Source of the DNA: Aplidium turbinatum
Taxonomy: Eukaryota; Chordata; Ascidiacea; Aplousobranchia; Polyclinidae
Assembly (NCBI GenBank): GCA_918807975.1
Contig: OU964932.1
Coordinates: forward strand, 7,068,001-7,132,000
Length of the DNA: 64,000 bases
Reading direction: 5' to 3'
Positions 1 through 13,029 of this stretch are shown one piece after another. A program made the position numbers and the translations under genes. The stretch's first letter is position 1, and the number at the start of each line of letters is the position of its first letter. A model generated the notes under the pieces. It did not search any database. It had not been told where the DNA came from and was given only the letters and a program-made list of their open reading frames with translations.

Positions 1-36
<36 letters not shown>

Positions 37-52
37 CGTAGTAGTAGTAGTA
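1..52. repeat. (GTA)n microsatellite
   Basis: Simple run of gta units, with one interruption near position 37, at the left edge of the window. It probably continues outside. Confidence 0.95.
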
Positions 53-1472
53 GAGTCGTATGGTGTGCACATTTTATATCCTGCTCCATTGGAGCTTCAA
101 CCAGTGTTTGGAATTGTCGCCACTTGTATGTCACCTCCTGCTTCATGTCCACCAATAATTTTGGTGGCTAGGCAATCCTTGACAAGGTGATGGTCCCCTT
201 GAATGCTGGATTCGCAGTGTGAGTATCAAAGAATACTGAAAGTGTCCCATTTATGTTAGCCTATGTTTGAATAGCGCACGCGTGTTTGCCAAGAAGTCTG
301 TGGTTTTTACTCATTTTTGTGTGTTAGCTGTGTGGAATCCTGGAAGAGCCGTTGTGATTGAAGCGATGAAATTTCTTCCCCTTGGCAAGTCTGCCAGCTA
401 TACCTAATCTATTTGCGATAATAATCAAAACTGCAGTATCTGGCAATTTTATTATAGAGGTATTTTTTTTATTATAATCAGTTTGTTTTGGGGGCTTATT
501 CAATTATTTTTCGGATGTAGGCTACGCGTTTTTAATAGAAGATGAAGTCTTTGAGTCCAAACATCTAGAGTCTATACCGAGTCGTGCCAAAACATCTACA
601 CCGAGTCGCCGCCACTGCTCAAGGGTGGTAAAAGGCAGAGCCCCTCGACCCTTGAAATAAAGAAGAAGATAAAGGTTCATCCGAAGAATGAGTCTTCGCA
701 GTGTAGTTACAAAATAGAAATACTTTAAAATGTGGCTAAAGAAAAAACCTGCTACTTGCAAAATGTATGACGTCTTCACATAATACGTGGAAGTTTAACA
801 GCATAAACAGCCTAGATGATGACAAAACACAGTCAATAAAGTATTGTAACTGATGCTTTTGTTAGTGGTAAACCACCATCATTCTGATATTATGTAGGCT
901 AGTGATACACTGACGTCGTCAGTAGGTTTAGCACAATCATTGTTTTCGAAAAAACAAACGAAGCTTGATCAACACAGAATAAAATTTTAAATGAAAGATC
1001 GTTAATATTGCAAGATAATCCAACAATGGCCATTATTGAGATGTTTGACAGCATTATACACTGCATGCCCCAACTTAAAAGTTTTTTTTAAAAGAATAGG
1101 CCTACTTTAAGCAATTTAAAAAATTAAGCAATTAATTTCTCCCAAAACTATCAAATTGTTTTCAGTTGGTTCCTTGTTATTTCTTTTACATATAAGCGAC
1201 TTTCTTCTGCTTCTAGAAACGTTGAAAAATGTAAAACATTGTGAACACGGCGCAAATGCTGTCTGGATATTGAATTGATCTTAGATTACCGTTTGAGGTT
1301 CAAGCGCTCTGGCAGTGGCACTGTTGAAAGAAATTACTGAGTGACTCATCTACCGTATTTCACGTAAGAAAACAAACTTTGTATATGACTGCTGATGCAG
1401 TCTACACTTTCATTCTATTATTAATGTTGATATAAAGGGAATCTTATCCATTTCGTGTTATTATTGTTTCAG
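53..1472. other. Presumed intron or intergenic DNA, no gene seen
   Basis: AT-rich sequence with no ORF of recognisable family. It contains several TAGCCTA/TAGGCTA words (for example near 256, 518 and 890). If the lectin gene starts upstream of the window, this stretch is intron. Confidence 0.5.
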
Positions 1473-4400
1473 ATGAAATATCGTCTCTGCATAAACAACT
1501 GACAAATCAATCAGGTAAACAGAAATTGTTTATTCTTTCTATTTAAAGAAATTAAAGTTTGTGATGCACTATTAACAAATAACGGATAAGTTTTGTTGGA
1601 GATTTAAAACCATTTGTCATGTTTCATGCAGTCATTTCCTGTTCCTAACTGTAAATACATTGAATTTGTAGTTACGTTAAAGATTTACGTATTAGTGTGT
1701 TTCAAAGCACTTCTCAGTAGGTACGTTTGAATTCCAGATAATCTTGCATAAAATGTCTTAGAAAAAAAATGCACTTTAAATGTAGGTCTTATATGATTGC
1801 GAAAAATCCCAAACACTTTTTGAAACTATTATATTTGACATATGAAGAAAACAGCTTTCTTCCTTACAGTTAGCACAAAGCTAACTAGGCCTACTCACTA
1901 GAACAGCCAGCAATTGCAAACCGGATTGTCTTGTCTATACACTACAAAATATTTTGAGCAGAGCGTGGCTTGTTTTGCTAGTAGGCTACTTTTTGCCAAG
2001 CACGCAGCAAAACAAACACTACTCAGCTTAGTTGTTTGTGATGAGGTATCCAATAAACACGATGAGCTATGCATCGTCAGTGAGAAACAGTTGTAGTTGC
2101 TTCTTCTAAAAGTGCAAAGTTACGAATTTTTAACATCAAGACCCTCGTCCCCAGAGGCTCATACGAAGAAGACTTAATTTGTAAGAAACGTAGAAACACC
2201 TTTCAAATTGTTTCTGATTTTTATCTTTATAATTCAGATAACTGGCACTGTATTACATTTTAGCCTTTTAGGTTCGGTAATGGTATTAGCATTAGGTATT
2301 AGGTATTGGTTTGGTTTGGTTTGGTGAGCGGAGGAAGACGAAGGGGGCGCCCGAAAACAAGATGGCTTGACACGATTGTAAATGACAGTGGCATGGGAGT
2401 GCATGAATTGAAGGAGGCTGCGTGGGATCGAGATATGTGGAGAAAGATGACGTATAGAGTGACCGAGAGTCGTAAACGACTGAACGGATGATGATGATGA
2501 ATGGTATTAGATAACAAACTGAAGTGGGCATCCGCTACTGGGAAAGTACGTAACAGGCTACCGCGACCTGGAACAAAACTAGGGCGCCTTAGTACTATCA
2601 GTCGACCAAAGTAGCTCTCTACCGCTACTCAGAACAAAGTGAACTACTTTTGTCTTAAACCGACACTAGAGAGCACTATTTAATTTTCTTGAAAAGTTAA
2701 AACAACCATTTTGAAAACAAATGATACCATTTGTTTACACTGCGGTTTTTCAACGTCTTTATAGAAAACATGTTTTGGGCAAAAAGTATTATGCGTCTTT
2801 CAAAAACACAAGCATTTCAAAATGCGAGTCAATGAGTCCAGCCCGCTTTGGCTTTGCAACTTATTCTCTAAACGAGAAACGTCTCACCATCGCATCACTG
2901 GAAGGAATGGAGTTGTTATGCTTAATGAAACGTAGGTTTTAACTCGCTATTGGGAAAGCTCAAGGACTTGATTCTGTTCTAAAGCCTCCAATTTTTCTTG
3001 AAATTACCCACGCTTCATGAAATGGCACCAACAAACCAAAAATTTATTCTCGGAGTCATGACTAGTGTTGATGTCACTCTTCTCGGTATCAACGTCGCTT
3101 GACCTGTCCCACAATAGTGGATTAATTTTGTTTTGATTTTTTCACACATTGTTTCCATAACAATCTACAAAAATGAGTCATTTTTTTCACTTGAAATTGT
3201 AAAGTAGCTGGCAGCAGGAGTGTGACTGAAAGAAATGTAGCGCTTTTCCTCTACCGCTATATTGAAAAAAGTAACGCCGCTACAGCAGCCGCTACTCCAA
3301 CAATAATATAGCGTCGCTACCGCTACCAAAAAAGTAGCGCGCTACTGCTTACTTCTGATAACAAAGCAACGTTATTTTTAAAGTCAGTGTCAGCGATGAA
3401 TGTTGCAGGATATCTTAGTGATGTTCTTGTTTTAACGTGAATCTCAAACGTAGATTTTGTTTGGTAGCCGTCTTCAAGACAAAGTCAAATACGATGATAA
3501 ATAAATATAGCGATGGAGTGTCCTGTGTGGAATATAAGGAAGTCTGTTTATCTGCTTAGGTGACAACTTTCTTTAGAAAATATATCTTTTAGTAGGGGTT
3601 TTACTTCAGGGGCAAGTATATTAGTAGTTGGTTATAGAATGTAAATAGCATGCTGTACCCTTGTAGCTTGCTCTTTACACGAGCTGTTACAAACCATCAT
3701 CAATCCAGTAGAGCAATGTAAATTAACGTTTATTTGTATACGAGGGCTTATGTATAGCCTACACGTTCATTTTGATAGTACAATGATTGACAGTACAGTA
3801 TTACAGACATTTAATGTGGCAGCGACTTGTGCAACTGCCATTTCCTATGTCAAATGTTTTAAATTTATTTTTGCTATTTATTATTTTTAGTGCTTGCAGC
3901 TTAGACAAACATAAGCAATACTTTTCCATGTTTTTTTCCGAACGTTAGCAGTTAATTTTATTTTTCAGATCAGGTAATGGCTCTTGTAACAAGACTGGAG
4001 TCCTTATTTACAGGTAAACATAAATAGCTCATATTGTACCGAATTAAATTATGGGTTGATTAGTTTATGATTAGTTAAACTTTAAAATAATCAATCATTC
4101 ATCTACAGTACGGTATTTCAAAGAAAAGTACTTCTACAATACAATCAAACATAGGCACAAGTAAAATTGACTAACTGAGATTTGACTTTGTTATTAACAT
4201 TTTCAAAACGTTCTTTACCAACTTCGAATTCACAGCAATGATTTATGTTGAAAGTAAACATTTTTTATTGTAAAATTACCAGTTGCATAAATAGATCATA
4301 GCTTAAGTTGACTTATTTTCGCTGAGGAAGCAACCATTAACAAGAACATTAATTTCAATGGCTTGTCGTGCAATGGTGAAGTAAAACATCTTGCTGCAAG

Positions 4401-5752
4401 CAGGCTGAGAAGCTAAGTAGCCTACCAGGGACCAGGCTACCAACTAATGCAACGATAAGCTAAAGTGTGTGAGTTTATTGTTCATTAAAAACGGACGAGA
4501 AATTTGACTTATTTTTTTATTAGATTATTATATAATTCTTTGTTAGCACTTCATAACGGATTTGCTACACTTGATGACGGATGGATTGGACTACCTAATG
4601 GATATCAATACAAACTGTCAAGTACCAAACAAAAGTATGTGGATAGCAGACAGTTTTGTACAGACATTGGAGCTGAATTAGCAATTTATGGCGTCCGAAG
4701 CATGGACAATCGAAGGTAAAGATAGCTTACAAGCAGTGCTTGCTAGATATAACTTATAATATAGGTTTTGTTATAGTATGGCTATTGGTTTTGTTTTAAA
4801 AGAAAAGCATTTTTTTGTGATGCTGTATGTATTGTACAGAATATCAAATGTAAGAACACACCTTCTTAAATCATCAACATAGGAACAACCTTGCTTGAAG
4901 CACATGGGAACAACGACGAATTGTGTCTTTACATCCAGGCTCTGCAAAATTACTAAGATTACTTAAAATAAATAGAAGTAGAATTTCCATCAACTTATTG
5001 AAAGCCATCAACTGAGAGTGTGAAAAATTCAAAGTAATTTTATTGACAAAAAATATCAAACAATTGTTGATTATAACGTAAATATTAATGGCAAAACTGC
5101 TTTTTAAAATAAAAAAATTGGTTGATTTTAATTGACAAATTGGTATGCGTGATAAATTTGAAACATATCGAATGCACAATAATAATAATAAATTTACGAA
5201 GAAGTAATGCTATCTGTGGCTTTTGAAACGAAATGTAGGCTATTTCTGAGGCTGCATCTCGAAGTTAGTTTTTCCTTTATGGATGCATGTAGAAGGATTT
5301 GCTGTAACAATGTATAGCCTATATTTTCATGCGACATAGATCTTCATGCATCTTCTAGATCTACATCGGTATGGCTTGTATGGCTTGGCGCTGTATGGCA
5401 TCGCCAGTTTAACTTAGCGCTGATAACAATTCTTCACTTGACTGTAAAATATTTTGTTAAATTATCCAGTGTTTTGTTGCCGCTCTCATGCTTTGTTCAC
5501 TGTGTTCTCAGGATCATTAAGAACACTACAAACCCCACAGCCTATATGTACATTGGAATGTATAGGCCTACTATCGGGGGAACGTGGAAATGGAATAATG
5601 GCGATCTTGTAACAGATGCTGAGGCTTTGTGGGGAGAAGGACAACCAAAAGGTGGAAAGGAATCTGCGTACATACACCATGTCACCCTGTTCACACACGA
5701 CTCTCCACCCTCGTGGAGCTACCAGGCCTTGTGTGAAAAACAATGGGATTAA
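1473..5752 (+). CDS. C-type lectin domain protein, 3' part (exons 1473-1514, 3969-4013, 4547-4715, 5512-5752)
   Basis: Four exons with GT-AG borders can be read. The first two are only 42 and 45 bp, begin and end in phase 1, and encode hydrophilic repeats (DEISSLHKQLTNQS and DQVMALVTRLESLFT) that look like a coiled-coil neck. The third and fourth encode a C-type lectin-like domain: a DDGWIGLP start, the cysteine in QFCTDIGAEL, then YMYIGMYRP, TWKWNNGD, WGEGQPKGG and the closing ALCEKQWD before the stop. WGEGQP sits where family members carry the conserved W-x-x-x-Q-P segment. The classic EPN or QPD sugar-specificity triplet is not evident, so carbohydrate binding is uncertain. The start codon and any signal peptide lie left of the window or in unrecognised upstream exons. 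An AATAAA lies about 40 bp past the stop. The product is probably secreted or membrane-anchored (inference). Confidence 0.8.
1515..2300. other. Lectin intron, nothing recognised
   Basis: AT-rich intron sequence between the two short coiled-coil exons. No conserved ORF was seen. It contains TAGGCTA at ~1982 and TAGGCCTA at ~1887. Confidence 0.5.
2305..2502 (+). mobile_element. 3' tail of an RTE-type LINE
   Basis: The frame reads GGRRRGRPKTRWLDTIVNDSGMGVHELKEAAWDRDMWRKM, a typical C-terminus of RTE/BovB-like reverse transcriptase polyproteins (RGRP..RW....AxDRxxWR). It is followed at once by a short ATGATGATGATGA tail, the simple-repeat 3' end usual for this clade. Only the last ~60 codons remain, so this is a 5'-truncated copy. 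It lies in the sense orientation inside a lectin intron. Confidence 0.8.
2503..3968. repeat. Intron with relic 'gtagcg/cgctac'-rich repeat
   Basis: Between ~2530 and ~3350 the motifs 'ccgctact' and 'agtagcgcgctact' recur. The same words occur inverted at 7917-7955, so this is a fragment of an interspersed family. No boundaries or target duplications could be fixed. The rest, to the next lectin exon, is featureless AT-rich intron. Confidence 0.4.
4716..5511. other. Last lectin intron
   Basis: Bounded by AG|gtaaag and ctcag|g. AT-rich, with no coding signal in either orientation; the longer minus-strand frame here matches no family I know. Confidence 0.6.
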
Positions 5753-8470
5753 ACAATTAATAACAAACTTTGACTTTACTCAATGACAATAAAAATTCCA
5801 AGTGGAATAAATTGTATAATCAAAAGCTTTTGTGTTATTCGCTCTGAGGATGCGCGTTGTGATGGTGCGCGAAACGTTCGTGAAGCAATAAATCAACCTG
5901 TTTATTGTTGCCTTTACTTTCACTTTCATCAGATGAACGTCAAACAAGTGCTAGAAACGATAAGCTGTATAGTTAGGAAATAAATGTCATTAATTCTAAG
6001 AATAAAAAATAACGGTGAATATTGCTTCTGAATATTTTGAATTTAATCATTGAATTGTTTGATTGATATATTGTAGCTTAATATCATTGACGTTTTTAGT
6101 AATTATGAACTTATGTCGCAGTGTGCCTTTGAATAAAGTTTATGCAAATAAACATTAATTGATTTCGCACATACCATAATCATGCATCGAACTAAACTTT
6201 CTTCGAATTGTGTTTGAAATAAATTCATGTAAACAAAACAACTTCTTCATTGAAAACTTAATTGAAATGAGACCAGGAACAAGGTAGGCTAAGTGTTTTC
6301 GAATCAAAACAGAGTTTTGTTGAAAAAAATATTTTTGGCAGTAGCCTAATGTAATAACACGTTACTCACTTTTGAGTAAAGTTGTATGTTGAAGAAATAT
6401 TGTGTGGATGGTTTTTCACACGTTTTTCTGACGTCTAGTATAGACCACCAACAAAATCTCATGTAAGTGAGTATAGGCTACTTCGGTGAAATAACAGATA
6501 CAGGTTGATGAGGCATTTCCTTGAACATTTTTTTACACAAAATGCAAACTACAGTAAAAGAAAATGTGAGTAGCCTAAACTCGTAACTTTTGATAAAATT
6601 TGATTCGGGACTTCCATCACGGGACGGAGAACTAAAGAAATGTATGGAGATTTCTGCAGAAGTATCAGGGTCACTCAGCAACTGCAGAAGACTGTCACAT
6701 TGTCACAAACACCTTTTGTAATGAAATGTGTCTTGTTTCCTGCGCTTATTGGTAGCATTTAAGTAGACGAAACACAATAACTTTGATTTGGTGTTTAGAG
6801 AACAGTAGGTGTGAAATATAAAACTCTGTATTGCATAATAATTTTGCAGTAGCCTGTTTTGGTTTTTCGTTAGTTAAATGTTATATTTTTGTCTGCAGAG
6901 TACAAACTGATTATCTGGTTTACTCAAATCAAATATTATTTTTGATTTATCAAATAATCAAAAATATTTCTGATTTACTCATCTGATCTAATTACTTGCA
7001 TGGCGCTCCAATCAAATCAGCGCTCTGTAGCCTACTCTTCACCTCAATTGCATTCTTGCGTTCTTTTCTCAGTAGCCTATAGGCTAAATTGCTTGGTGTT
7101 TAACATCACTTTAGGTGAGTCTACGACTGTAGTGCAATCGACTACAACATTTCCTTTTGCCTTATTCTGTCTTTTGTAAATACAAGTCTAGTGAAAATAC
7201 AACAGACTTAGCTGGCGTTGCCGTCGGTTACAATCTATTTGAGGTGTTCTCACCTTCGCTTCATCTATTGCATTTTTACTGCACATTTTAGTTTATGGCT
7301 TATATCCCTATAAATTAGGGCCATTGAGAGGATATTTTTGGCCCGGTACTAATGAAATTATCGGGCCTCAAACTGACACACTTCTAAAAACACGCAACAT
7401 AACCAAGGAATATGGGCTGGTTTCTTAAGTTTCCAAGCCCCTTGGGAAAAATTTTGGCTCCTAAAACCATGTCGGGTCCTGATTCAAAATATCTGTTGAA
7501 CCCGGTGTTACCGGTGCTGCTGTGGCACGAAACAGCTTAATCCGCTTTCGGGATTTTGCTCTATTCCAGTCTACCACAAACCTAAGTTGTTTCTGGTAGA
7601 ACACAAGGGTCGACGTGCCTTTGCTAAGCACACCAACATCGCGAGCTCCCACTCTCGCATGTAAGGCAATGTCGACCAACGGGTGTGAGAACTAGTCACC
7701 CTCCCCACACTGCCATTAACGTTAAATGTATCAATTTAATTGCAATTTTGGAAATCCACTTTTAAGTTTTTAAATTTTGTGAGAACTTGCGTTTTAAGTT
7801 TGTACCTGTGTTTCGCATGTTGCTTTTCGCATTTTCCTTGGCCTCATAGTTGGTCGCTGTTAAATACGCTTTCTTGACGACGTTGCGGCATTGCAACTCT
7901 AATCCAAAACGTGGGAAGTAGCGCGCTACTTATTTGGTAGTTGTAGCGGCGCTACATTATGATAGTTCGTCAAGAATTAGTTAGAAACCAGAGATTTCGT
8001 GTAACAGTAGCCTACAAACTAGGCTATTTGAGTGAGCGCTGTTTACTTCGGAATATTACAATATTTTGTTAAGTTTTTGTGGGGCACAAAAAACTTTTTA
8101 CTCCCCTTCACTTCTGATGCTACGCATGCCCAACATCGCTGGTTAGATGAAAAATATAAATGAAATGTCGTTGAGCGAGCAGGGCGAGTAAGAAAAGTTT
8201 GCAAATATGGAAAAAAAGTAAGTCAAAAGACACAGGAACTAAATATGTGTGGGCTCTGGACGGAGGTGGGCCCCCAGCCGGGGGTTTGTGAAGCAGTAGG
8301 CTTAAATAGACCTACGCCTTGCATGATTTGAGCCATTGATTAGTTGGTGGTTTCATTCTAGTCAATTTCAGTGGCAGAATTTCGAATTGTTAAAGTGGCT
8401 ACCGTATTAATACCGTGTGAATGCAAACTTTTTCATTGGTGTGTTTAGTTCAGTGGTTTCATCCTGCGCC
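5753..8470. other. Intergenic AT-rich DNA with relic repeats
   Basis: No supportable gene. It holds the lectin poly(A) signal near 5789 and many TAGCCTA/TAGGCTA words (about ten, including tandem pairs near 7071 and 8006). A 'gtagcgcgctac' repeat fragment at 7917-7955 is inverted relative to the copy near 3330. 7310-7500 is a slightly GC-richer stretch of unknown origin. Confidence 0.5.
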
Positions 8471-8499
8471 TTATGTGTCCCAGCCAGCAAGCCCATATG

Positions 8500-8715
8500 C
8501 GCCCCACATGGGGACCCATATGGGCTGATGTACGGGCCCCATGTGAGCTGCCTATATGGGACCCATACACATTGTGTCTGCGGGCATCACATTGCCTCCA
8601 TATAGGCTGCCCATATTCACTTATGGGTTGCTCACACTCAACCCATAAATCTAATATGGGCTGCCCATATGTAACCCATAAATCTAATACAGGCTGCCCA
8701 TATGTATATCAGGTA
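8500..8715. repeat. Degenerate 'cccatatgggc' minisatellite, left end
   Basis: Diverged units built on the palindromic core gcccatatgggc and 'gggctgcccatatg', inverted relative to the array at 23040-23400. ORFs crossing it are a product of the repeat. Confidence 0.8.
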
Positions 8716-8735
8716 TATATATAACCGCAGACAGA

Positions 8736-8797
8736 TGCCAAAGTGCTCAAACTGCAAGCAGTGAACTTTACGCAATACATAGCAAGGTGCCCCCAGT
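8736..8797 (+). repeat. 62-bp direct repeat, left copy
   Basis: Matches 22872-22933 in the same orientation with 4 mismatches. It begins tgccaaagtgctc and ends ggtgcccccagt. It sits between the left minisatellite and the 3' end of the first R2-like element. Confidence 0.85.
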
Positions 8798-9500
8798 GAA
8801 GTGCTCAATCGGCGTATTGTGTTGAACTGTTTTATTCGCATCAGTAGCTCACGGTACAAAAGATTGACACGGTGAGAGAGTACAAACAAACACAGCCAGG
8901 TCGAAGACTTTCAGAAACCGGCCTGCCACACCCCGCGGCGGCGGGGAGCTGCGTGATTTATGGGGTGACGATGCACCCGGAGGGTTAAGTCCACCAGCTT
9001 AGGTCGCGGGGGCCAGGCTGGGGAGTCGAGGTACCTGTGGAGGGAGAGTGTGGATCGAAACACTATATGGCCCGTCCGCAAATTTAGAATGGCGGAGCGG
9101 GCCAGGGAGACAGGCTCTTTCTGCATTGCCCAGAATGAAGCCCTGCGACGGACCGGGCGACCCGTCGCGTGTGGACGCTGGAACCAGCAGTAATTGACCG
9201 CCGGGCAGCGCCCACGTCTCCTTCACGCGTCCTCGCGCAGGTACTTTGACTCTTATACCCGGTCTGCCAGTAGGCAGAGCGGATAAAATTGGGGTCTCCC
9301 ACCAGGAAGAGAGTCGAACCATTTAAGGATAATTTGGCTCTCGTGGCAGACGAAGATTCAATAAAAATGTGGAGCAGAGGCTCGATGAATCAATATACTG
9401 TAATAAAAAAAATATATACTGTATATATAAAAACAATGAAAACTATCAATACTACAAAAAAGTGCTCAATGCTAAGCAAAAAAGCAAAGCAGAGCAAATT

Positions 9501-9559
9501 AAGTCAAATATAGTTATTACTATCTGAAGCCTTCAGATAGTAATAACTATATTTGACTT
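9501..9559. repeat. Perfect 29-bp palindrome in 3' UTR of R2-like copy 1
   Basis: Arms 9501-9529 and 9531-9559 are exact reverse complements with one central base. A (TA)n run follows at 9560-9584. Copy 2 lacks it, so it was inserted after the copies separated. Confidence 0.9.
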
Positions 9560-10205
9560 ACTGTATATATATATATATATATATAGGTGGGAGTGTAATT
9601 AATACTCACTGGAGAAGAGTAAGCTTTCATTCGGCGAGCACGGATGTGCACTGGCCAGACGTTGAGGCAGGTTCGCCCAGCTGGGTCGGGGAGGCTAGCG
9701 ATCGAAACCAGAGGCACTGATAGGCTACATTTCCAGTAAAAATAGAAAATTGTGGTAGAAGTTTTGAGGCTGCATCGAGTTGATCAGGGGATCGTGTTGA
9801 TCAATGCATTGAAAGCGGAGCGATGTTGATCCGAGCGGGCAAGAACAGCGTTACAAGGCGAAAGCAGCGTATGACAGTTCGAAACAATTGATTGATTAGT
9901 ACATAGAGAATCTAGTGATGATTGATATTGCTTAATTGCTATTAAACCAGTTTCAAGTCACAATGTACATTAGACATTTTATTTCCTTCCTTTTTACTTT
10001 AGAATGATTGTTTTTGAAGAGACTGGAGTTTCATATAAAAGAAATGGCGCAGGTTTATAGAAATAAGGTGATGACATAAAGTGATCAATTTTAAGCCAAT
10101 ATTGTTATAAGGTTATAACGTCTAAACGGTTTGCTGTCTTGCGCGCTCGGATACTTACTGCAACGTTATTAGGAAATAAGTTTCTGATCGCTGATGTCGT
10201 CTTTT

Positions 10206-11165
10206 CTATGACGTAGCCCTCCACAAGTAAGCCCGCGTTCCAAGCTTCCAGACGCGGAAGGATCCTTTGATTGAGAGGGAAGCCACTTTTCTAGCCACCT
10301 CTGCTACCCCACGAGAAGGAACGCCCAAGGCCGTCAGAGCTCGAGAGCTTGTCGGGGCATAGCTCCCGAGGGAGCCTACGACGAACGGAAGTGACAGGAC
10401 GTCCCTGCAAGGGCGCTTCCTGTCTTCCTTTATGTTGACACATAACTCGCCGTACTTGTCGTGTTTCCTGTCGGCGGCTTTTCGAAGAGAATCCGCGCCG
10501 TTGTCGAACGGACATGTGACGTCACATACGACCGTGACACCGTCAGGGCGTTGCAAGACGATGTCAGGACGCAGATCGGCACCGCCCGCTTCCACGTGCT
10601 GTGGAACCGTACTATCTATGGAAAGCCCGGGTTGCCATTCGGCAGGCACGTGCCCCACGATCTCCTTCAATACTGAATTGTGTCGTTCCGTGACGACAGT
10701 CATCACGGTAGGGCAGTGATTCAATATGTGGGGGAGAGTCTCTTCCGCTTTCCCACACGCACGACACATGGAAGGTAGGTAACGGCGGCCATGGCTTGGT
10801 TTTGATTCAAGTGGCATTAGATTCAATCTAGCTTTGTACGCAAATACTCGGTCCGCGTGATCCAGGAGCTCCGTGCGCAGGGTCCAGGAATTTGAAAATC
10901 CGGACAGGCAGTGGGCACTGACCGTTTTGCCTTGGTCAGGTTTGGATTCCCACTGTCTCCTCCACCACAAGTCATTGTGTTGATGGAGGGTCGGCACCAC
11001 TTTTTTCCTTATAGGAGAGGTGATTGTGGAGCTCCCCACGGCAAACTCAAGGTCGCCATCCGGGCGGGCGGACCAACGTACGTTCAGGCGACGGGTGGCC
11101 GCCGGGACACGGCCCCACAGGCTCTCGCCTGTAGGGCACGGTCTAGGACGGGCGCCGTCAAGAGG
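10206..11165 (-). pseudogene. R2-like polyprotein, C-terminal endonuclease part, copy 1
   Basis: Continuation of the copy 1 polyprotein in the next frame. It holds a CCHC zinc knuckle, CRACGKAEETLPHILNHCP, followed by the restriction-like endonuclease core RPDIVLQRPDGVTVVCDVTCPFD, whose PD...D residues are the metal-binding signature of R2/CRE/NeSL/Hero-type elements. KHDKYGEL follows. The open frame starts at a methionine (11039), but homology to copy 2 extends upstream to about 11165. Its 3' end at 10206 is followed by the 3' UTR. Confidence 0.85.
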
Positions 11166-13029
11166 GGGTCACTATTCAGATAACTGGCCAGGTGGTCAGT
11201 CGTGGGATCTGGAGTGCCGAACCTCAGACAGGCATGACGCCTAAGCTGCCCGAGAGCGACGGCAGAGACAATGCTGTCAGGTGACGTCAGCATCTTGAAA
11301 GCATGAGCTAGCGAAAGCGTATCACTTTCGCGACACAAGTTCGTGATGCCCAAACCTCCCAATGCAGGCTTACAGTAAAAGAACGCGTTGCAGGCCCACT
11401 TGGGAAGACGCCACGCCACCTTCAAACACTGCAAAACCAGTCGGTCAAGCTTCAGAAGCTCATACTGTCTAAAGCGCCGCACTCGCAGATGGTATGACGC
11501 GGACGGGAGAATGATGGAAGTGAGTGCCAGAAGTTTCTGGCTTGGGGTAAGAAAGGATTTCATCAATAAGGAAATGTGCTTCTCCAGAATGGAGATGAAG
11601 GGTTGGGTTAGGGATGCGTCCGAGGCGTAACCGGTTCGAGCGCCGAGGTATTTGTACGTCTCGCCTTTGGGGATGACTCGAATTTCCTCCCCGGCAAGGG
11701 AGAAAGGTTTCGGGTCGACCCGCAGACGGGACGCCGACACTTTCCCATAGGAAAGGGTGCCACACTTGCGTGGGTTGAACCGTAGCCCGGACCAGGAAGA
11801 GAAGGGTTCAGTAGCAGATAGAAGAGAGATCATCTGCTCGCGATCAAAAGAAACGAGACAGATGTCGTCCGCATAAGCCATACAACGTACTTTGATGTCG
11901 TCTTCTTTGGCAGGAAGGTTGTAGCCGCAATCCGTTTTGTCACGGACGCCCCTGAGGAGCACCTCGATGACCAAATTGAATAGCAGCCCCGACAACGGGC
12001 AGCCCTGACGGACTCCCCGCCCCACAGGGATACGGTCGGTTTCACCATTGCCGCAGCGGACGGTGCAGGTGTTGTCGACGTATATGTCGGAGATGTGCTC
12101 AATAAGGTCTGTGGGGGCGTCGAAATGACGCAGGAACTCGGCTATGCATTCGTGCCGGACACTGCCAAAGGCGTTTCGAATGTCCAGAAACGCAACCGAC
12201 ACAGGCCTTTTGCGTGACTGTGCATCCGAGAGGATGGTGTCGAGCATGAACACATGCTCATAGACGCCCTTTGTGGGCATGAATCCCTTTTGCTCTCGGC
12301 TGATAACATTCCCCTCCACCGCCCATCGCTGCAGGCGCCGGGCCAATACGGCGGCGTAGATTTTATAGATGTTTCGGCAGATGGAGATGGGCCGCCAGTT
12401 GCTGACGTCGTGCAGGTCACCCTCAGGGTCTTTACATATGAGTGTGATCCTGCTGGTTCTCCACTGGTCCGGTACACGACGGTTGATCCGGCAGGTCTCG
12501 AAAAGGCTGGCCAAGAGTCCCACTCTTGGGTCCAGAATCTTCCAGAAACCGTAGGACAATCCGTCAGAACCAGGGGCGGAACCGACATCAAGTGACTGGA
12601 GGACCGCCTCCACCTCCCGGGCCGTAATGGGACCTTCACCGTCATCGACGGGGAAGAGGTTTACACCATCATGCTCGTAACGGTGGGAGTTTATCCACTC
12701 GGGCATCTGCGAGCAACTCCCAGCTTCAGGAGCGGTCATGTCGTGTCGAAAACTCTCCTCAATTTCTTGAGGTGGGATTTCGCAACGACGGTCACTGTTT
12801 TTGCCTTCAACGATCCGGCGGACCGTTCCCTTCGAGTCCCGCGAGAAGGCGGCTCGCAACCCCACGCCCTTACGATATCGGGCTCCGTTCCCGCGCGAAC
12901 CCCCGCCGCCCGACCGAGGAGAACCCCCATTCGAACGACGGCGAGCCGCGCGAGCCCGGGCGCCACGATTGAAGCGTGGTTTGCGAGGACGTGTCCTCTT
13001 GGGCGGCGAAGTGCCAGCGGTCTACTCTT
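11084..13029 (-). pseudogene. R2-like polyprotein, reverse transcriptase part, copy 1 (5'-truncated and frameshifted)
   Basis: The frame is open into the truncation point. It runs through a basic linker (RPRKPRFNRGARARAARRR) and then the reverse transcriptase domain: GSAPGSDGLSYGFW, NWRPISICRNIYKIYAA, catalytic AFLDIRNAFGSV, RQGCPLSGLLFNLVIE and YADDICLVS. After the thumb region it goes out of frame at about 11165, ending in ...AVSRRPPVA. The neighbouring frame carries on with the sequence copy 2 has at that point. One frameshift therefore separates the RT part from the endonuclease part. Protein identity to copy 2 looks above 90% by eye, so both copies are fairly young. Confidence 0.85.

Noticed and set aside
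7461-7679. 72-aa minus-strand ORF with basic residues
   Set aside because: No known motif, no splice context and no second copy to compare.
8736-8797. Similarity of 'caaagtgctc' to the miR-17/20 seed
   Set aside because: Ten bases only; the repeat does not form a convincing pre-miRNA hairpin and lies among transposons.
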